A DNA stretch of 64,000 bases, taken from contig NC_071333.1 of NCBI RefSeq assembly GCF_010183535.1, positions 1,798,001 to 1,862,000 of the forward strand, read 5' to 3'. Below are positions 11,498 through 24,219 of this stretch, piece by piece. The translations under genes and the position numbers were made by a program. This DNA is from Caenorhabditis remanei (taxonomy: Eukaryota; Nematoda; Chromadorea; Rhabditida; Rhabditidae). Within the stretch, counting starts at the first letter, position 1, and every line of letters begins with the position of its first letter. The notes under the pieces are model-generated. The model worked only from the letters and a program-made list of their open reading frames with translations, had not been told where the DNA came from and made no database searches.

Positions 11498-13053
11498 CAC
11501 TGCCCGACATAAATATAGAGCCACTTGTGATTATCGACTATCTCAAAAAAATGATGATACTTCAGGAAGTTTTCAGAATGGCAAAAATATACATTTATTA
11601 GCTGAAAAATGTTGCATGCAAAACATTTTAACTCTGCCTCTTTGTTTTTGGAAAAATCGAAAAAATGTGAAAAATGGCTTCAATCTATCCGACATAAGTA
11701 TAGAGCCACTCACAAAAAGTGTCAAAAATGAGAAAATCACAAGCTAAAAACATTGAATTCAGAATCTTCGTCGAAAGTTGAGTTGGTTAGAGATATTTCT
11801 CCAACATTTTCAGTTAAAAAATTTTGAGAAAAATGAGAATTTCTGCAAATTTCCAAGCCTCTCCATTTTCAGTTTGTTTTGTCCAAATAAGTTCTATCTA
11901 GCATCTGATTTTTGTCTATATTAAGTGTGTAACTCATGAATTAAAATTTGGTATAGTTTTTGTAAACATTTGAATTCTTTTGAACAACTTAGGTTGTCTT
12001 AAATCAGAAAAGTAGGAAATTTTTTGAAATTTTGCATGCATTTACATCGAAATTTCTGGTACTTTCCATTTTAACTAATTTTTTTTGCTTGTCAGACACC
12101 GAACTGGTTTTGTTGTTTTGTTTATCATCATTTATCCTGAATTAGATCTCTTGTAAATCAGCAAAAAAGTAGCAACATGAAATTTTAGATCAGAAAAGTT
12201 GAAGCAAAATCATCAGATTATTCAAACTGTGTTCAATGAGCAATTATGACAATAATTCAGCATATATCAGTGTTATCATCATAGATTTGTTGCATTTTCA
12301 AAATTTTACTGAAGGCGCGGCAATTTTTACCAGAGCTAAAAATATACCTCTGTACGATACAGGTGTTTTTCATGTTGCTACTTTTTTTGCTGATTTACAA
12401 GAGATCTAATTCAGGATAAATGATGATAAACAAAACAACAAAGCCAGTTCGGTGTCTGACAAGCAAAAAAAATTAGTTAAAATGGAAAGTACCAGAAATT
12501 TCGATGTAAATGCATGCAAAATTTCAAAAAATTTCCTACTTTTCTGATTTAAGACAACCTAAGTTGTTCAAAAGAATTCAAATGTTTACAAAAACTATAC
12601 CAAATTTTAATTCATGAGTTACACACTTAATATAGACAAAAATCAGATGCTAGATAGAACTTATTTGGACAAAACAAACTGAAAATGGAGAGGCTTGGAA
12701 ATTTGCAGAAATTCTCATTTTTCTCAAAATTTTTTAACTGAAAATGTTGGAGAAATATCTCTAACCAACTCAACTTTCGACGAAGATTCTGAATTCAATG
12801 TTTTTAGCTTGTGATTTTCTCATTTTTGACACTTTTTGTGAGTGGCTCTATACTTATGTCGGATAGATTGAAGCCATTTTTCACATTTTTTCGATTTTTC
12901 CAAAAACAAAGAGGCAGAGTTAAAATGTTTTGCATGCAACATTTTTCAGCTAATAAATGTATATTTTTGCCATTCTGAAAACTTCCTGAAGTATCATCAT
13001 TTTTGTGAGATAGTCGATAATCACAAGTGGCTCTATATTTATGTCGGGCAGTG
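11498..13053. mobile_element. 1,556-bp palindromic Tc1/mariner-type element inside satellite
   Basis: Two arms of roughly 680 bp (11498 to about 12180 and about 12370 to 13053) are near-identical reverse complements around a loop of about 190 bp. The ends are CACTGCCCGACATAAATATA and its complement. The element interrupts a satellite unit at CATCACTA|..|TATTTTTG, leaving TA on both sides, the Tc1/mariner target duplication. Each arm has a second internal cop of the terminal motif (CCGACATAAGTATAGAGCCA at 11689), about 183 bp inside the end, as in IR/DR-type transposons. No transposase is encoded. Confidence 0.9.
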
Positions 13054-13055
13054 TA

Positions 13056-16000
13056 TTTTTGTAGTTGACATCTTTTTTCCACCTCTGTAAGAAAAGGAGT
13101 AAGAGACGCTTGATGATCAGCCTTTATAACTAGACATGGGATTACTGTACCTCCGTTTGTAATGATCTCAAAACATTCTACATGTCTTCATCACTATTTT
13201 TGTAGTTGACATCTTTTTTACAACTCTGTACGAAAAGGAGTAAGAGACGCTTGACTTCCAGCCTTTATAACTAGACATGGGATTACTGTACCTCCGTTTG
13301 TAATGATCTCGAAGCATTTTACATGTCTTCATCACTATTTTTGTAGTTGACATCTTTTTTCCACCTCTGTAAGAAAAGGAGTAAGAGACGCTTGACTTCC
13401 AGCCTTTATAACTAGACATGGGATTACTGTACCTCCGTTTGTAATGATCTCGAAGCATTTTACATGTCTTCATCACTATTTTTGTAGTTGACATGTTTTT
13501 TCCACCTCTGTAAGATTAGGAGTAAGAGACGCTTGACTTCCAGCCTTTATAACTAGACATGGGATTACTGTACCTATGTTTGTAATGATCTCAAAGCATT
13601 CTACATGTCCCCATCACTATTTTTGTAGTTGACATGTTTTTTCCACCTCTGTAAGAAAAGGAGTAAGAGACGCTTGACTTCCAGCCTTTATAACTAGACA
13701 TGGGATTACTGTACCTATGTTTGTAATGATCTCAAAGCATTCTACATGTCCCCATCACTATTTTTGTAGTTGACATGTTTTTTCCACCTCTGTAAGATTA
13801 GGAGTAAGAGACGCTTGACTTCCAGCCTTTATAACTAGACATGGGATTACTGTACCTATGTTTGTAATGATCTCAAAGCATTCTACATGTCCCCATCACT
13901 ATTTTTGTAGTTGACATGTTTTTTCCACCTCTGTAAGATTAGGAGTAAGAGACGCTTGACTTCCAGCCTTTAAAACTAGAAATGGGATTACTGTACCTCC
14001 GTTTGTAATGATCTCAAAACATTCTACATGTCTCCATCACTATTTTTGTAGTTGACATCTTTTTTCCACCTCTGTAAGAAAAGGAGTAAGAGACGCTTGA
14101 CTTCCAGCCTTTATAACTAGACATGGGATTACTGTACCTATGTTTGTAATGATCTCAAAGCATTCTACATGTCCCCATCACTATTTTTGTAGTTGACATC
14201 TTTTTTCCACCTCTGTACGAAAAGGAGTAAGAGATGCTTGATTTCCAGCCTTTAAAACTTGAAATGGGATTACTGTACCTATGTTTGTAATGATCTCAAA
14301 ACATTCTACATGTCTCCATCACTATTTTTGTAGTTGACATGTTTTTTCCACCTCTGTAAGATTAGGAGTAAGAGACGCTTGACTTCCAGCCTTTATAACT
14401 AGACATGGGATTACTGTACCTATGTTTGTAATGATCTCAAAGCATTCTACATGTCCCCATCACTATTTTTGTAGTTGACATGTTTTTTCCACTTCTGTAA
14501 GATTAGGAGTAAGAGACGCTTGACTTCCAGCCTTTATAACTAGACATGGGATTACTGTACCTATGTTTGTAATGATCTCAAAGCATTCTACATGTCCCCA
14601 TCACTATTTTTGTAGTTGACATGTTTTTTCCACCTCTGTAAGAAAAGGAGTAAGAGACGCTTGACTTCCAGCCTTTATAACTAGACATGGGATTACTGTA
14701 CCTATGTTTGTAATGATCTCAAAGCATTCTACATGTCCCCATCACTATTTTTGTAGTTGACATCTTTTTTCCACCTCTGTAAGAAAAGGAGTAAGAGACG
14801 CTTGACTTCCAGCCTTTAAAACTAGAAATGGGATTACTGTACCTATGTTTGTAATGATCTCAAAACATTCTACATGTCTCCATCACTATTTTTGTAGTTG
14901 ACATGTTTTTTCCACTTCTGTAAGATTAGGAGTAAGAGACGCTTGACTTCCAGCCTTTAAAACTAGAAATGGGATTACTGTACCTATGTTTGTAATGATC
15001 TCAAAACATTCTACATGTCTCCATCACTATTTTTGTAGTTGACATCTTTTTTACAACTCTGTACGAAAAGGAGTAAGAGACGCTTGACTTCCAGCCTTTA
15101 TAACTAGACATGGGATTACTGTACCTATGTTTGTAATGATCTCAAAGCATTCTACATGTCCCCATCACTATTTTTGTAGTTGACATGTTTTTTCCACCTC
15201 TGTAAGATTAGGAGTAAGAGACGCTTGACTTCCAGCCTTTAAAACTAGAAATGGGATTACTGTACCTATGTTTGTAATGATCTCAAAGCATTCTACATGT
15301 CCCCATCACTATTTTTGTAGTTGACATCTTTTTTCCACCTCTGTAAGAAAAGGAGTAAGAGACGCTTGACTTCCAGCCTTTAAAACTAGAAATGGGATTA
15401 CTGTACCTATGTTTGTAATGATCTCAAAGCATTCTACATGTCCCCATCACTATTTTTGTAGTTGACATCTTTTTTCCACCTCTGTAAGAAAAGGAGTAAG
15501 AGACGCTTGACTTCCAGCCTTTAAAACTAGAAATGGGATTACTGTACCTATGTTTGTAATGATCTCAAAGCATTCTACATGTCTCCATCACTATTTTTGT
15601 AGTTGACATCTTTTTTACAACTCTGTACGAAAAGGAGTAAGAGACGCTTGACTTCCAGCCTTTATAACTAGAAATGGGATTACTGTACCTATGTTTGTAA
15701 TGATCTCAAAGCATTCTACATGTCCCCATCACTATTTTTGTAGTTGACATCTTTTTTCCACCTCTGTAAGATTAGGAGTAAGAGACGCTTGACTTCCAGC
15801 CTTTAAAACTAGAAATGGGATTACTGTACCTCCGTTTGTAATGATCTCAAAACATTCTAAATGTCTCCATCACTATTTTTGTAGTTGACATCTTTTTTAC
15901 AACTCTGTACGAAAAGGAGTAAGAGACGCTTGACGTCCAGCCTTTAAAACTAGAAATGGGATTACTGTACCTCCGTTTGTAATGATCTCAAAACATTCTA

Positions 16001-17760
16001 CATGTCTCCATCACTATTTTTGTAGTTGACATCTTTTTTCCACCTCTGTAAGAAAAGGAGTAAGAGACGCTTGACTTCCAGCCTTTATAACTAGACATGG
16101 GATTACTGTACCTCCGTTTGTAATGATCTCGAAGCATTTTACATGTCTTCATCACTATTTTTGTAGTTGACATCTTTTTTCCACCTCTGTACGAAAAGGA
16201 GTAAGAGATGCTTGATTTCCAGCCTTTAAAACTTGAAATGGGATTACTGTACCTCCGTTTGTAATGATCTCAAAGCATTCTACATGTCTTCATCACTATT
16301 GTTGTAGTTGAGATCTTTTTTCTAACTCTGTACGAAAAGGAGTAAGAGACGCTTGACTTCCAGCCTTTATAACTAGAAATGGGATTACAGTACCTCCGTT
16401 TGTAATGATCTCAAAGCATTCTACATGTCCCCATCACTATTTTTGTAGTTGAGATCTTTTTTCTAACTCTGTAAGAAAAGGAGTAAGAGACGCTTGACTT
16501 CCAGCCTTTAAAACTTGAAATGGGATTACTGTACCTCCGTTTGTAATGATCTCAAAGCATTCTACATGTCTTCATCACTATTGTTGTAGTTGAGATCTTT
16601 TTTCTAACTCTGTACGAAAAGGAGTAAGAGACGCTTGACTTCCAGCCTTTATAACTTGAAATGGGATTACTGTACCTCCGTTTGTAATGATCTCAAAGCA
16701 TTCTACATGTCTTCATCACTATTGTTGTAGTTGAGATCTTTTTTCTAACTCTGTACGAAAAGGAGTAAGAGACGCTTGACTTCCAGCCTTTAAAACTTGA
16801 AATGGGATTACTGTACCTCCGTTTGTAATGATCTCAAAGCATTCTACATGTCTTCATCACTATTGTTGTAGTTGAGATCTTTTTTCTAACTCTGTACGAA
16901 AAGGAGTAAGAGACGCTTGACTTCCAGCCTTTATAACTAGATATGGGATTACAGTACCTCCGTTCGTAATGATCTCAAAGCATTCTACATGTCCCCATCA
17001 CTATTTTTGTAGTTGAGATCTTTTTTCTAACTCTGTAAGAAAAGGAGTAAGAGACGCTTGACTTCCAGCCTTTATAACTAGACATGGGATTACTGTACCT
17101 CCGTTTGTAATGATCTCAAAGCATTCTACATGTCTTCATCACTATTGTTGTAGTTGACATCTTTTTTCCAACTCTGTACGAAAAGGAGTAAGATATGCTT
17201 GACTTCCAGCCTTTATAACTAGAAATGGGATTACAGTACCTCCGTTTGTAATGATCTCAAAGCATTCTACATGTCTTCATCACTATTGTTGTAGTTGAGA
17301 TCTTTTTTCTAACTCTGTACGAAAAGGAGTAAGATATGCTTGACTTCCAGCCTTTATAACTAGAAATGGGATTACTGTACCTCCGTTTGTAATGATCTCA
17401 AAGCATTCTACATGTCCCCATCACTATTTTTGTATTTGAGATCTTTTTTCTAACTCTGTACGAAAAGGAGTAAGATATGCTTGACTTCCAGCCTTTATAA
17501 CTAGAAATGGGATTACAGTACCTCCGTTTGTAATGATCTCAAAACATTCTACATGTCTCCATCACTATTTTTGTAGTTGGAATGGGTTACTGTACTTCTA
17601 TTTCAAACGACTTCAACACATTCAACATGTCTCTTTCATTATTTTTGTAGTTGAGTACTATTTTCTAGTTCTGGTGAGAAATTGCATAGATACACGTTTT
17701 CCAGCCGTTATATTCTGCAATGTGTCACTGTAGTTTGATTCGGAGTGATTCCAATATATA
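13056..17760. repeat. 141-bp satellite array, right block (about 33 units)
   Basis: Same 141-bp unit, continuing after the palindrome. Variants differ from the left block: AGAGACGCTTGAC dominates over AGATATGCTTGAC, and CTCTGTAAGATTAGG units form a local subfamily at 13500-15300. From about 16280 a TTGTTGTAGTTGAGATC variant appears. The last units (17580-17760) are diverged, mirroring the left edge. Confidence 0.95.
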
Positions 17761-17999
17761 TATTTCATACATGATTTACAGTCTTTTGCCTGTTTCCTCA
17801 AGTCTAAGTATTACTCCCGAAAATAATTCGAATGCCTTTATTTCAATCTTTTTAAGAACGTTCGTCGTTGGATTTCATCGCATTTTTACAATAGCCTTGC
17901 ATAATTACTCCATTCCGAATAAAAATCTTTATCATCCATATGCCTGTTTTCAGTTACATATAATTTTCATCTCCAAGTTATAGAAATACTCGATTAGAA

Positions 18000-19040
18000 A
18001 AACAATGAAAAACTCCTTAGGTTTCAAGCTGAATAGTCAGTCAATCGTTCAATAGATAGAGCTCTAGAAAGCGATTAAACTGACTGCTTAGCTAACCGCC
18101 TTTTGGAGAACTTACCGATTCCAAAGGAGTTTTAGAGATCTCCAACTCAAAGTAGTGAATATTGGAATAGAGTAGATTAGTGAATAGTTGCCAAAAGGAA
18201 AATGGACCAGAAAAGAGCTGTCCTTTTTTGCGTGGAGCTTTGAGATGCTGATGAATGAAGTGATGGCCCACTGAGAACTGCTGAACTGGAGGTGGAACAG
18301 CAGAAAGCTCTTGTTCACGCATTTGCACCAAATGCAGACAGTTAGAATGGTCCGTCTCGAACTTGCAGCCAGAATAATCTTTAATAGTATCGATTTGATT
18401 CCAACGTGATCTTCATCTTTTTTATGACTCTCGCTATGTGTCCTTGCTCCGTACGTTGTCTCTTTTGTCATAGCCAAATTGCTCCTAGTGCAGATTGCAA
18501 TTCGGCAATGATGTTTTCAAGCATTCATCCTGGAATTTGTGTTCCACAATGACTGACTGCAGCTCCCGTAGTTGTTTAGTTCAGAGTTTTTTTTTGAATT
18601 TTGCAGGTTTTTTGTTTCCAATATTTCTTTTTCTCCGATTTCATAGCAATGTGGTTTTCGGTGGATCCTGAAAAAAGTTGTCTTTTTAAGTTTTACAGGC
18701 GTCTGAGGTACGATTACACTCATTATACTACAAGTTCGAACCGATCAGTGCAAAACTATCGAACAGCAAATTTTTGTTACCTTAGACGTTGTCTCGATAG
18801 TGATGCTTTTACCTTTTCATCGTGGTTTAGACTCATCGTCTCTATCGCCATTCTATAGTTGTTCAACATCAGGCAAAGGTAGTTGGCATCAAACAGTTTG
18901 TAGAAGACCATTGTTCCCCGGCTAGAACAAAATCATTTATCCGGTATTCTATAGTCTATAGTAAGACGTACGGCAGTTAGTGATTCAGGTTGGCCAACCA
19001 AATCATTGAACTTCATTTGATGCGTCTGTTCTCAGGAATC
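18000..19040 (-). pseudogene. Decayed gene segment, inverted partner of 26090-27880
   Basis: Minus-strand sequence matches the plus strand at 26.1-27.9 kb through several blocks: a GATTTGGTTGGC start, CGAGACAACGTCTAAGG, GAGCTGCAGTCAGTC, a CACTAGGAGCAATTTGG block, and a 3' block ending at donor GGTAAGTTCTC (about 18118). One frame near the 3' end reads protein-like (HLVQMREQELSAVPPPVQQF, later HYFELEISKTPLES). The frame changes repeatedly and no complete gene can be built. Family not recognised. Confidence 0.45.
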
Positions 19041-20190
19041 ATATCCTTGGCTTTCGTTGATTGCGGATACTGAAATTTTAAAAATGTTAGTTATTGAAGC
19101 TTTGAGGCTTTCTCACCTTTCAAAATGCATCGTTGAAATCAATGACGAACTTTTTTCACAGCTTTCCACAGCGATTTCCTAAATGCCGAATCTGAACAAC
19201 AGTTGTACGTTGAGGAGCCTGACACATACTTCTACTGTTAATGGATGAGGCTATCAGTGGTCATTCCAACATCTGTGCCGTCTCCAGTGGTGTTATCGAT
19301 CAAGTTTTTTTAGTCTTCCCAGCAGCTAGTAATTCCCTTTTCCAATCCTTATTTCAAGTTTGGCTTGAAGTGAAGTTTTTCCGTTCCATTGACCGTGTCT
19401 TCTTCCAACAGATTTTCATCAACATCTATACATCTGAGTCAAAGACTTCCATAAACATTTCAACGCCGTCTGAGCCCGCGTTTGATCTCATAAAGAGTTT
19501 TCAGCAAGCCATTTACAGGATCCATCCTCTTCAAAGCGCTTCCATGTGTTGTTCAAGACGAGTTGATATTTTCCTGGATGAAAAATAATAAAAACATACC
19601 CTTCCCTATTTTAATCCTTTTGAATTGAAAAATTGATGAATTCCTGTGACGATTTCGTGGACTACCGATGTTCCATGAGGGTTCCTTTTGAATAAATCAG
19701 ATACGGAAACATTTTCGTGTCGAGACTAAGATACGCATTAGGTGCGTTGCGGTTGCGACGCGGACATGTTTTGTTTGCCCGAACGGCGAACAAAGAAAGA
19801 GAGAGAGTGAGGAGAGCTATAGGAGAGGAGAGAAAAGAAAAGAGCATTGTGAAATGAGAGGACACAGAAACGCGGCAAGAGTAAGAAGGGACCACACAAA
19901 AAATGGCGTATACTCTTGGTCGACGAAATGGATCCCAATGTCCGCTTGAAAACGGAGATGAGGAAAAGAAATTAGAGAAGACACTGTTGCACGACAAATG
20001 GGTGGATCGGAAGCTTTCTAGAAACAACCGGCAGTAATAGAGGGTGGAATAAATTTATTATATTTATTGAAGACAGTTAATGATTTTTACAAAAAATCTG
20101 GGAAAAAAATCATGTTCCAAAAGTTTTTTGCTCATTTTTCGAAAATTTGAAAGTTCGAAAAGTGACATATTAGTCCAGAGAAATTAAAAC
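19041..20190. other. No supported gene
   Basis: Holds a 115-codon plus-strand ORF (19241-19588) and a pyrimidine/purine-biased stretch at 19780-19890, but neither shows splice context, a domain or a duplicated copy elsewhere in the window. I see no gene here. Confidence 0.3.
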
Positions 20191-20195
20191 TCACC

Positions 20196-20402
20196 AATTA
20201 AAATTTCTCCCGGAACTCCTCTTGGGTTTACACCAGACCGTCGACGACGTCCAGAATCCAGGTTTGCTTCAGGCCGACCATGGTGGGTGTAGTTAGTTGT
20301 GATGCATAGCAAACTAACGACAAGCACGGAAAATAGATGCCAAAATAATGATTTTAAAATTAACAAAGAAATTGTGTACAGATATTGGATAGGTTGAAAA
20401 AC
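20196..20402 (-). CDS. Possible exon with hydrophobic leader segment
   Basis: A minus-strand block lies between an acceptor (TTTTCTCCAG, about 20403) and a donor (AATTG|GTGAGT, about 20195). It encodes a long hydrophobic stretch (SLFWHLFSVLVVSLLCI) followed by a basic segment with GRRRRSG. This could be a signal anchor with a dibasic cleavage site. No matching downstream exon or clear start is visible, and it sits just 3' of cassette D cargo. The call is tentative. Confidence 0.25.
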
Positions 20403-20501
20403 CTGGAGAAAAGAAAACAATACATTTGAAAAAAAAAAACAATTTTTCATTAACTTTGTTTGAAAAAATTAAGATTTAAAATATAACAAAACAATTATCT
20501 C

Positions 20502-21078
20502 TTAAAATGTTTTTCCTACTTCAACTCCTTCCGGGAGCTTAATCCGGACGAATCTCTCTCCTTTCAGGTACTTCTCGTCTGTTCCATATCGGCTCTTCTG
20601 GAGCATCGAATGTCGGCTGGAACAGTTATTAAAAGTTTGTTTTTCCTCAATTATATGGATATGACTCACCTTGGGCTCGAGTTTCGATGATCTTCTTGAT
20701 TTGATCCACTCCATTTTCATTGAATCGTCTTCCATGCCACTACAAAATCATTTTAGCGGAAGCGAGGAGTTCTGAAAAAGTTATATGTTTTTTTGTTTCA
20801 TATGGTTATTGTTAGTGAGTTCAACTTACCATTGCACTCTTCCTCGCTTCTTCCAGGTGTGGATCATTGAATGGAAGTGCTCGAGGTGGCTGCTCCATCT
20901 GACGATTCTCATCTTGTTGATGCTGTGTGGCCGCTGAAAGTAATAGAAAATTGGATTTTTTCTGAAATGAGCTGTCCCTCACCACCAAGTGCAAGTGCTC
21001 CAGCTCCATGAAGCTGCTCCATTGGAAGATTCTCATTTTCAGCCACACCATTTCCAGCGATTTGTCCTGAAAAAATAT
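20502..21078 (-). CDS. Cassette D gene, uncharacterised
   Basis: Minus-strand exons at about 20983-21066, 20830-20933, 20670-20739 and a last exon from 20616, each with consensus GT..CAG borders. Phases agree across the first three junctions. The protein is Gln/Glu/Pro-rich (ENRQMEQPPRALPFNDPHLE) and then amphipathic (NGVDQIKKIIETRAQ). The last exon closes early in the spliced frame (TGA about 20564), while a shifted frame runs to 20502. The first exon is in frame with leader D (phase 1 plus two bases). An alternative ATG lies at 21078 if the first acceptor is skipped. No family recognised. Confidence 0.5.
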
Positions 21079-21363
21079 TCATTTTATTGATTTTATGAGG
21101 CCGCCCCGGAGCCAAAAATGTGAACGAGTCTTGAAATTGTTTCAAATTTTAATCAAAAATAGTCAAAAATCCTATGTAAGCTTGTGTTTTATCGATATGT
21201 TAAAACATAGTCGAAAAATCGGGAAAAATTTCAAAAAATTCAAACTTTCAAATTTTTGTACGGTGACTCGGACGGTGAAAATTTTCAAATTGGTCCGGCC
21301 CGATCCGGCCCGTTGCAAGTCTGGCTTTCAGTTTATTAAAAGATATTTCTAAAAGTTACTTAC

Positions 21364-21600
21364 CACTGTTTTTAGTTGTCTCCAAACAAACAAATAAAAA
21401 GAAATTAGAATTTTAAAAGAATCAGGTTATATACATTGTCGACCTAGTCATTCCGATAGACAGTCTCCATAGTCGCAGTTGTCTTCTTGCCTATCCCCTT
21501 TATGCCTTTCTTTCTCCGGGGGGAGGAGCCTGTGCTGTGTTACTATCCCGCCCCTACGAGAGTGAGTTTGGGACAAGACGGAGAACGAGAGAGCACTTTC
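21364..21600 (-). promoter_or_regulatory. Promoter/leader cassette D
   Basis: On the minus strand: GGGGCGGGAT box, GGAGGAGCC-type box, TATA-like CATAAAG (about 21498), CTATCGGAATGACTAGG start region with a nine-codon uORF, and the TTTGGAGACAACTAAAAAC tail with donor CAGTG|GTAAGT at 21363/21364. A GC-rich CCGGCCCGATCCGGCCCG block lies in the following intron (about 21296-21313). Confidence 0.6.
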
Positions 21601-22439
21601 AGTAGCTGATTTTATCTCCCAATGTACATACAATATTGAACAATGCGATACATTTTGTAATGATTCGAAGAGATAAACATTTTCTAGGACGCCGGGAGAA
21701 ATTGTCTCACAACAAAAATATTACTCACTTTTTGTAATTTACAATTTCTATCAAAAATGTTAACCTTTTTGGCCATATTTTTTGTGCTATACAGAATATT
21801 TCTCGTTTTTTTTTCTATGAGTCATTTTCCTGATTTCCTGTATCGGTTGATTGACTTCCAAAATGTTGTTCTCCTTCTTCCAATCTTTCTATTTTACGGC
21901 TTGTCACGTTTCGAGGGCAAAATGAAAAACACGCTATCGAAATGTTTTGAACAACCTTGTACAACAAATTTTGAATATATGTATTTCCGTGTATACATAG
22001 ACAAATTAATATTTATTGCGCTCTTTGTATCTTGAAGGGATGCAAAAACATCTCTGATTTTTTGAGTATGATGACAGCAGATAACAAGTTGAGTCAAGGT
22101 TTTCACCAACTGCGTCTCAAATCCCCCCACACTCGTACCGGTCGGTGTTATGCAGCGAATAACAGAATTCGAATAAAAGAAAGGTCGTTACTTTATCAGT
22201 AAAGATCACTTGGTGTTTAAAAAAATGGATATTTCAATTCATGTGTTGACTACAGTCACGATTTTTCATAGATTTGCGCTTATTTCGTCCTTAAAACGTG
22301 ACAACAAGTTTGAAGAGAAATTCGCACACTTTTCTTATCAATGTGACGATCATGACGCTACCCATTATCTTTCGATTAATAAACCCAAAGATCTGCTTCA
22401 ATAGCTCCTGTTTTTTATAATTTTTATTGAAAAATATAC

Positions 22440-23120
22440 ATAAAAGAAGCTAAATTTTACAATATTTGATGAAATTTGAAAACCTTTTTGTATTTTTTCT
22501 TCAGAATCTTTTTTGTAAATTTAAACATTTGTTATTGTATATCGGCCAACAGACGCCTCTCTTTTAAACAACATGTGTTCGATTACGTGACCTCGTGTGC
22601 ACCTGCATTTGTTTATGTTTTGCTCGAGAGTAAATGGACACTTTTGCGCAATTTGAAGCAGACGCCTGATGACCTTTGCCCAGAATCGCTTGAAAAAATG
22701 CACTCGCGTAAACATATAAACACCCTCATCGAGATTGGGGGATCGTTTGAATGCGCACTTTTGGACACTCATACTTTTTCTCTCTCTCTCTCTCTCTCTG
22801 GCTCGCATTGAACACAGAGAAAGGGGACATCCGGACAAACACAACTAGGAGAGAAAGCCAAGTGGAAGAGGGGGAGGAAGACTTCTTACATTTAGGTGTC
22901 TAGTGAGGCGGCGCACTTGGAATAATGGGAAACTTTGGTCGAAAAAAGGGTATTAAACAATAAATGCTCTGTAAAAATCATACGAAGCACTCAAACTTTA
23001 GTATTCCGGTATGAATGCGTTTGTGAACAGTGACAGCGACGTCCGAAATGAGAAGCGATCTTGGCGTCAACTTCTGGGACCAGTCTGGACAACGGAAGCC
23101 CAAATTGTTGCAACGGTGGA
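22440..23120 (-). pseudogene. Decayed C2H2 zinc-finger-like segment, copy 2
   Basis: Inverted homologue of 8300-9230. On the minus strand it retains VHKRIHTG, a canonical C2H2 inter-finger linker start, and the basic segment CPFTLEQNINKCRCTRGHVI that matches copy 1 with scattered substitutions. Upstream finger cysteines are lost. It lies upstream of cassette D promoter region, whereas copy 1 lies downstream of cassette C gene. Confidence 0.4.
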
Positions 23121-23155
23121 GATTGGAACGGTGCTACAATCGAGGCAAAGATAAG

Positions 23156-23760
23156 TCAGATCACAGTCATGATTGACAATGTCAGCTTTACTGGGGAGAC
23201 ATTTGAAGGACTGAAGACACTTAATAAATTATCCGCAAGTTCTGGATTCTTCTTATTAATTTGATTTGTAGAGGGGATATCATTACGAAAGCGTTTATCA
23301 CAGAAAGGGCTTTGGGACAAGCACTGAAATAAAATAATTAGAATGGGTAACCTCTCGAAATCGATAATTTTCCCCATTTGCAGTTCTGAAACATCGGAAA
23401 ATGACTGAAAATCAGAAGATGTCTGATATTTTGAAACAAAAAATTTGATTTTCACGACCAGATGAAGCTTTCATTTCGTAAAGAACCTCTCGAAATTAAT
23501 AATTTTCTCCAGTTGCAGTTCGGGAACATCGGAAAATGACTGAGAATCAAAAGATGTCTGAAATCGATAATTTTCTGTAAACTTGATTCAAATCGCTGGT
23601 TATAGCTCTCCTATAAGATCATCGTAAGTAAATATTGCTTTCTTTTTTTGTTTCGTTTCATTCTGAAACACTCTGACTCTCCTCCGACGGCCGAAATGTT
23701 CTTCATTTTTCTCCGAAAGCAATTTTTTTAGGATGTCTTCAGTTTTCAGTGTAGAATAGT
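23156..23760 (-). pseudogene. Unrecognised coding remnant with in-frame repeat
   Basis: From about 23760 a minus-strand frame reads protein-like (VIVDYSTLKTEDILKKLLSE, then a GRRRRVRVFQ basic patch and YDDLIGEL) to a TAA near 23600. Further on, two copies of a block of about 140 bp (23485-23570 and 23345-23430) each encode a QSFSDV(S/P)ELQ..KII(D/N)FER motif with mostly conservative changes. A final exon-like piece (SPFCDKRFRNDIPS..) runs to 23156. No promoter cassette precedes it. Family not recognised. Confidence 0.4.
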
Positions 23761-24219
23761 CAACTATAACAATCGTCCTCTTTGTTCCTGATCGCTGTGC
23801 TCAGTATCTGAAAATCCGGAACCTATTTCGCATGGATTCGCTACCATTCGCCATACTTGTGCTTTTGAGTGTTGTTCGCGCAGAAACACCCAATTGGTTT
23901 TTGTGTAGGACCAAAAGTGTTCTAATTCTGTTCTTTTTTGTTTGCAAATCATTCTTTCATAAAGAATAAGAATCAAAAAATTATTAATTCTGCAATTCAG
24001 AATGTTTGTGAAAAGTAAGCAGTTCCTCGTAAATTGACAATGGCCTAGGTTTTTCATGAAAGTTTTCTCACTCGAAAATCGTGAAGTTCAGAAATGTTTC
24101 TGTCTAAAATCTTATCTCTTCAAATTTGTAATTTTTTTCTGGAGTGATTTCCTTCAATTTTGTCAAGAAAATTCCAGTCTGGATTCTGAAAAGAGGCTGG
24201 AAGAGAAATTTCCAGCTCG

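Noticed and set aside
11463..13082. Two identical ORFs of 92-94 codons at the ends of the palindrome
   Set aside because: They are the same arm read twice because of the inverted symmetry; they cross the element/satellite border and match no transposase.
10484..16173. Minus-strand ORFs with a repeated 47-residue motif in the satellite
   Set aside because: 141 is a multiple of three, so an open frame repeats automatically. No start/stop conservation, introns or codon bias support translation.
9362..17760. Regular 141-bp array considered as a CRISPR array
   Set aside because: The whole 141-bp unit repeats, with no variable spacers, and the genome is eukaryotic.
22770..22800. CT microsatellite as a regulatory GAGA element
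   Set aside because: A simple dinucleotide run inside the zinc-finger relic; no adjacent promoter on that side.
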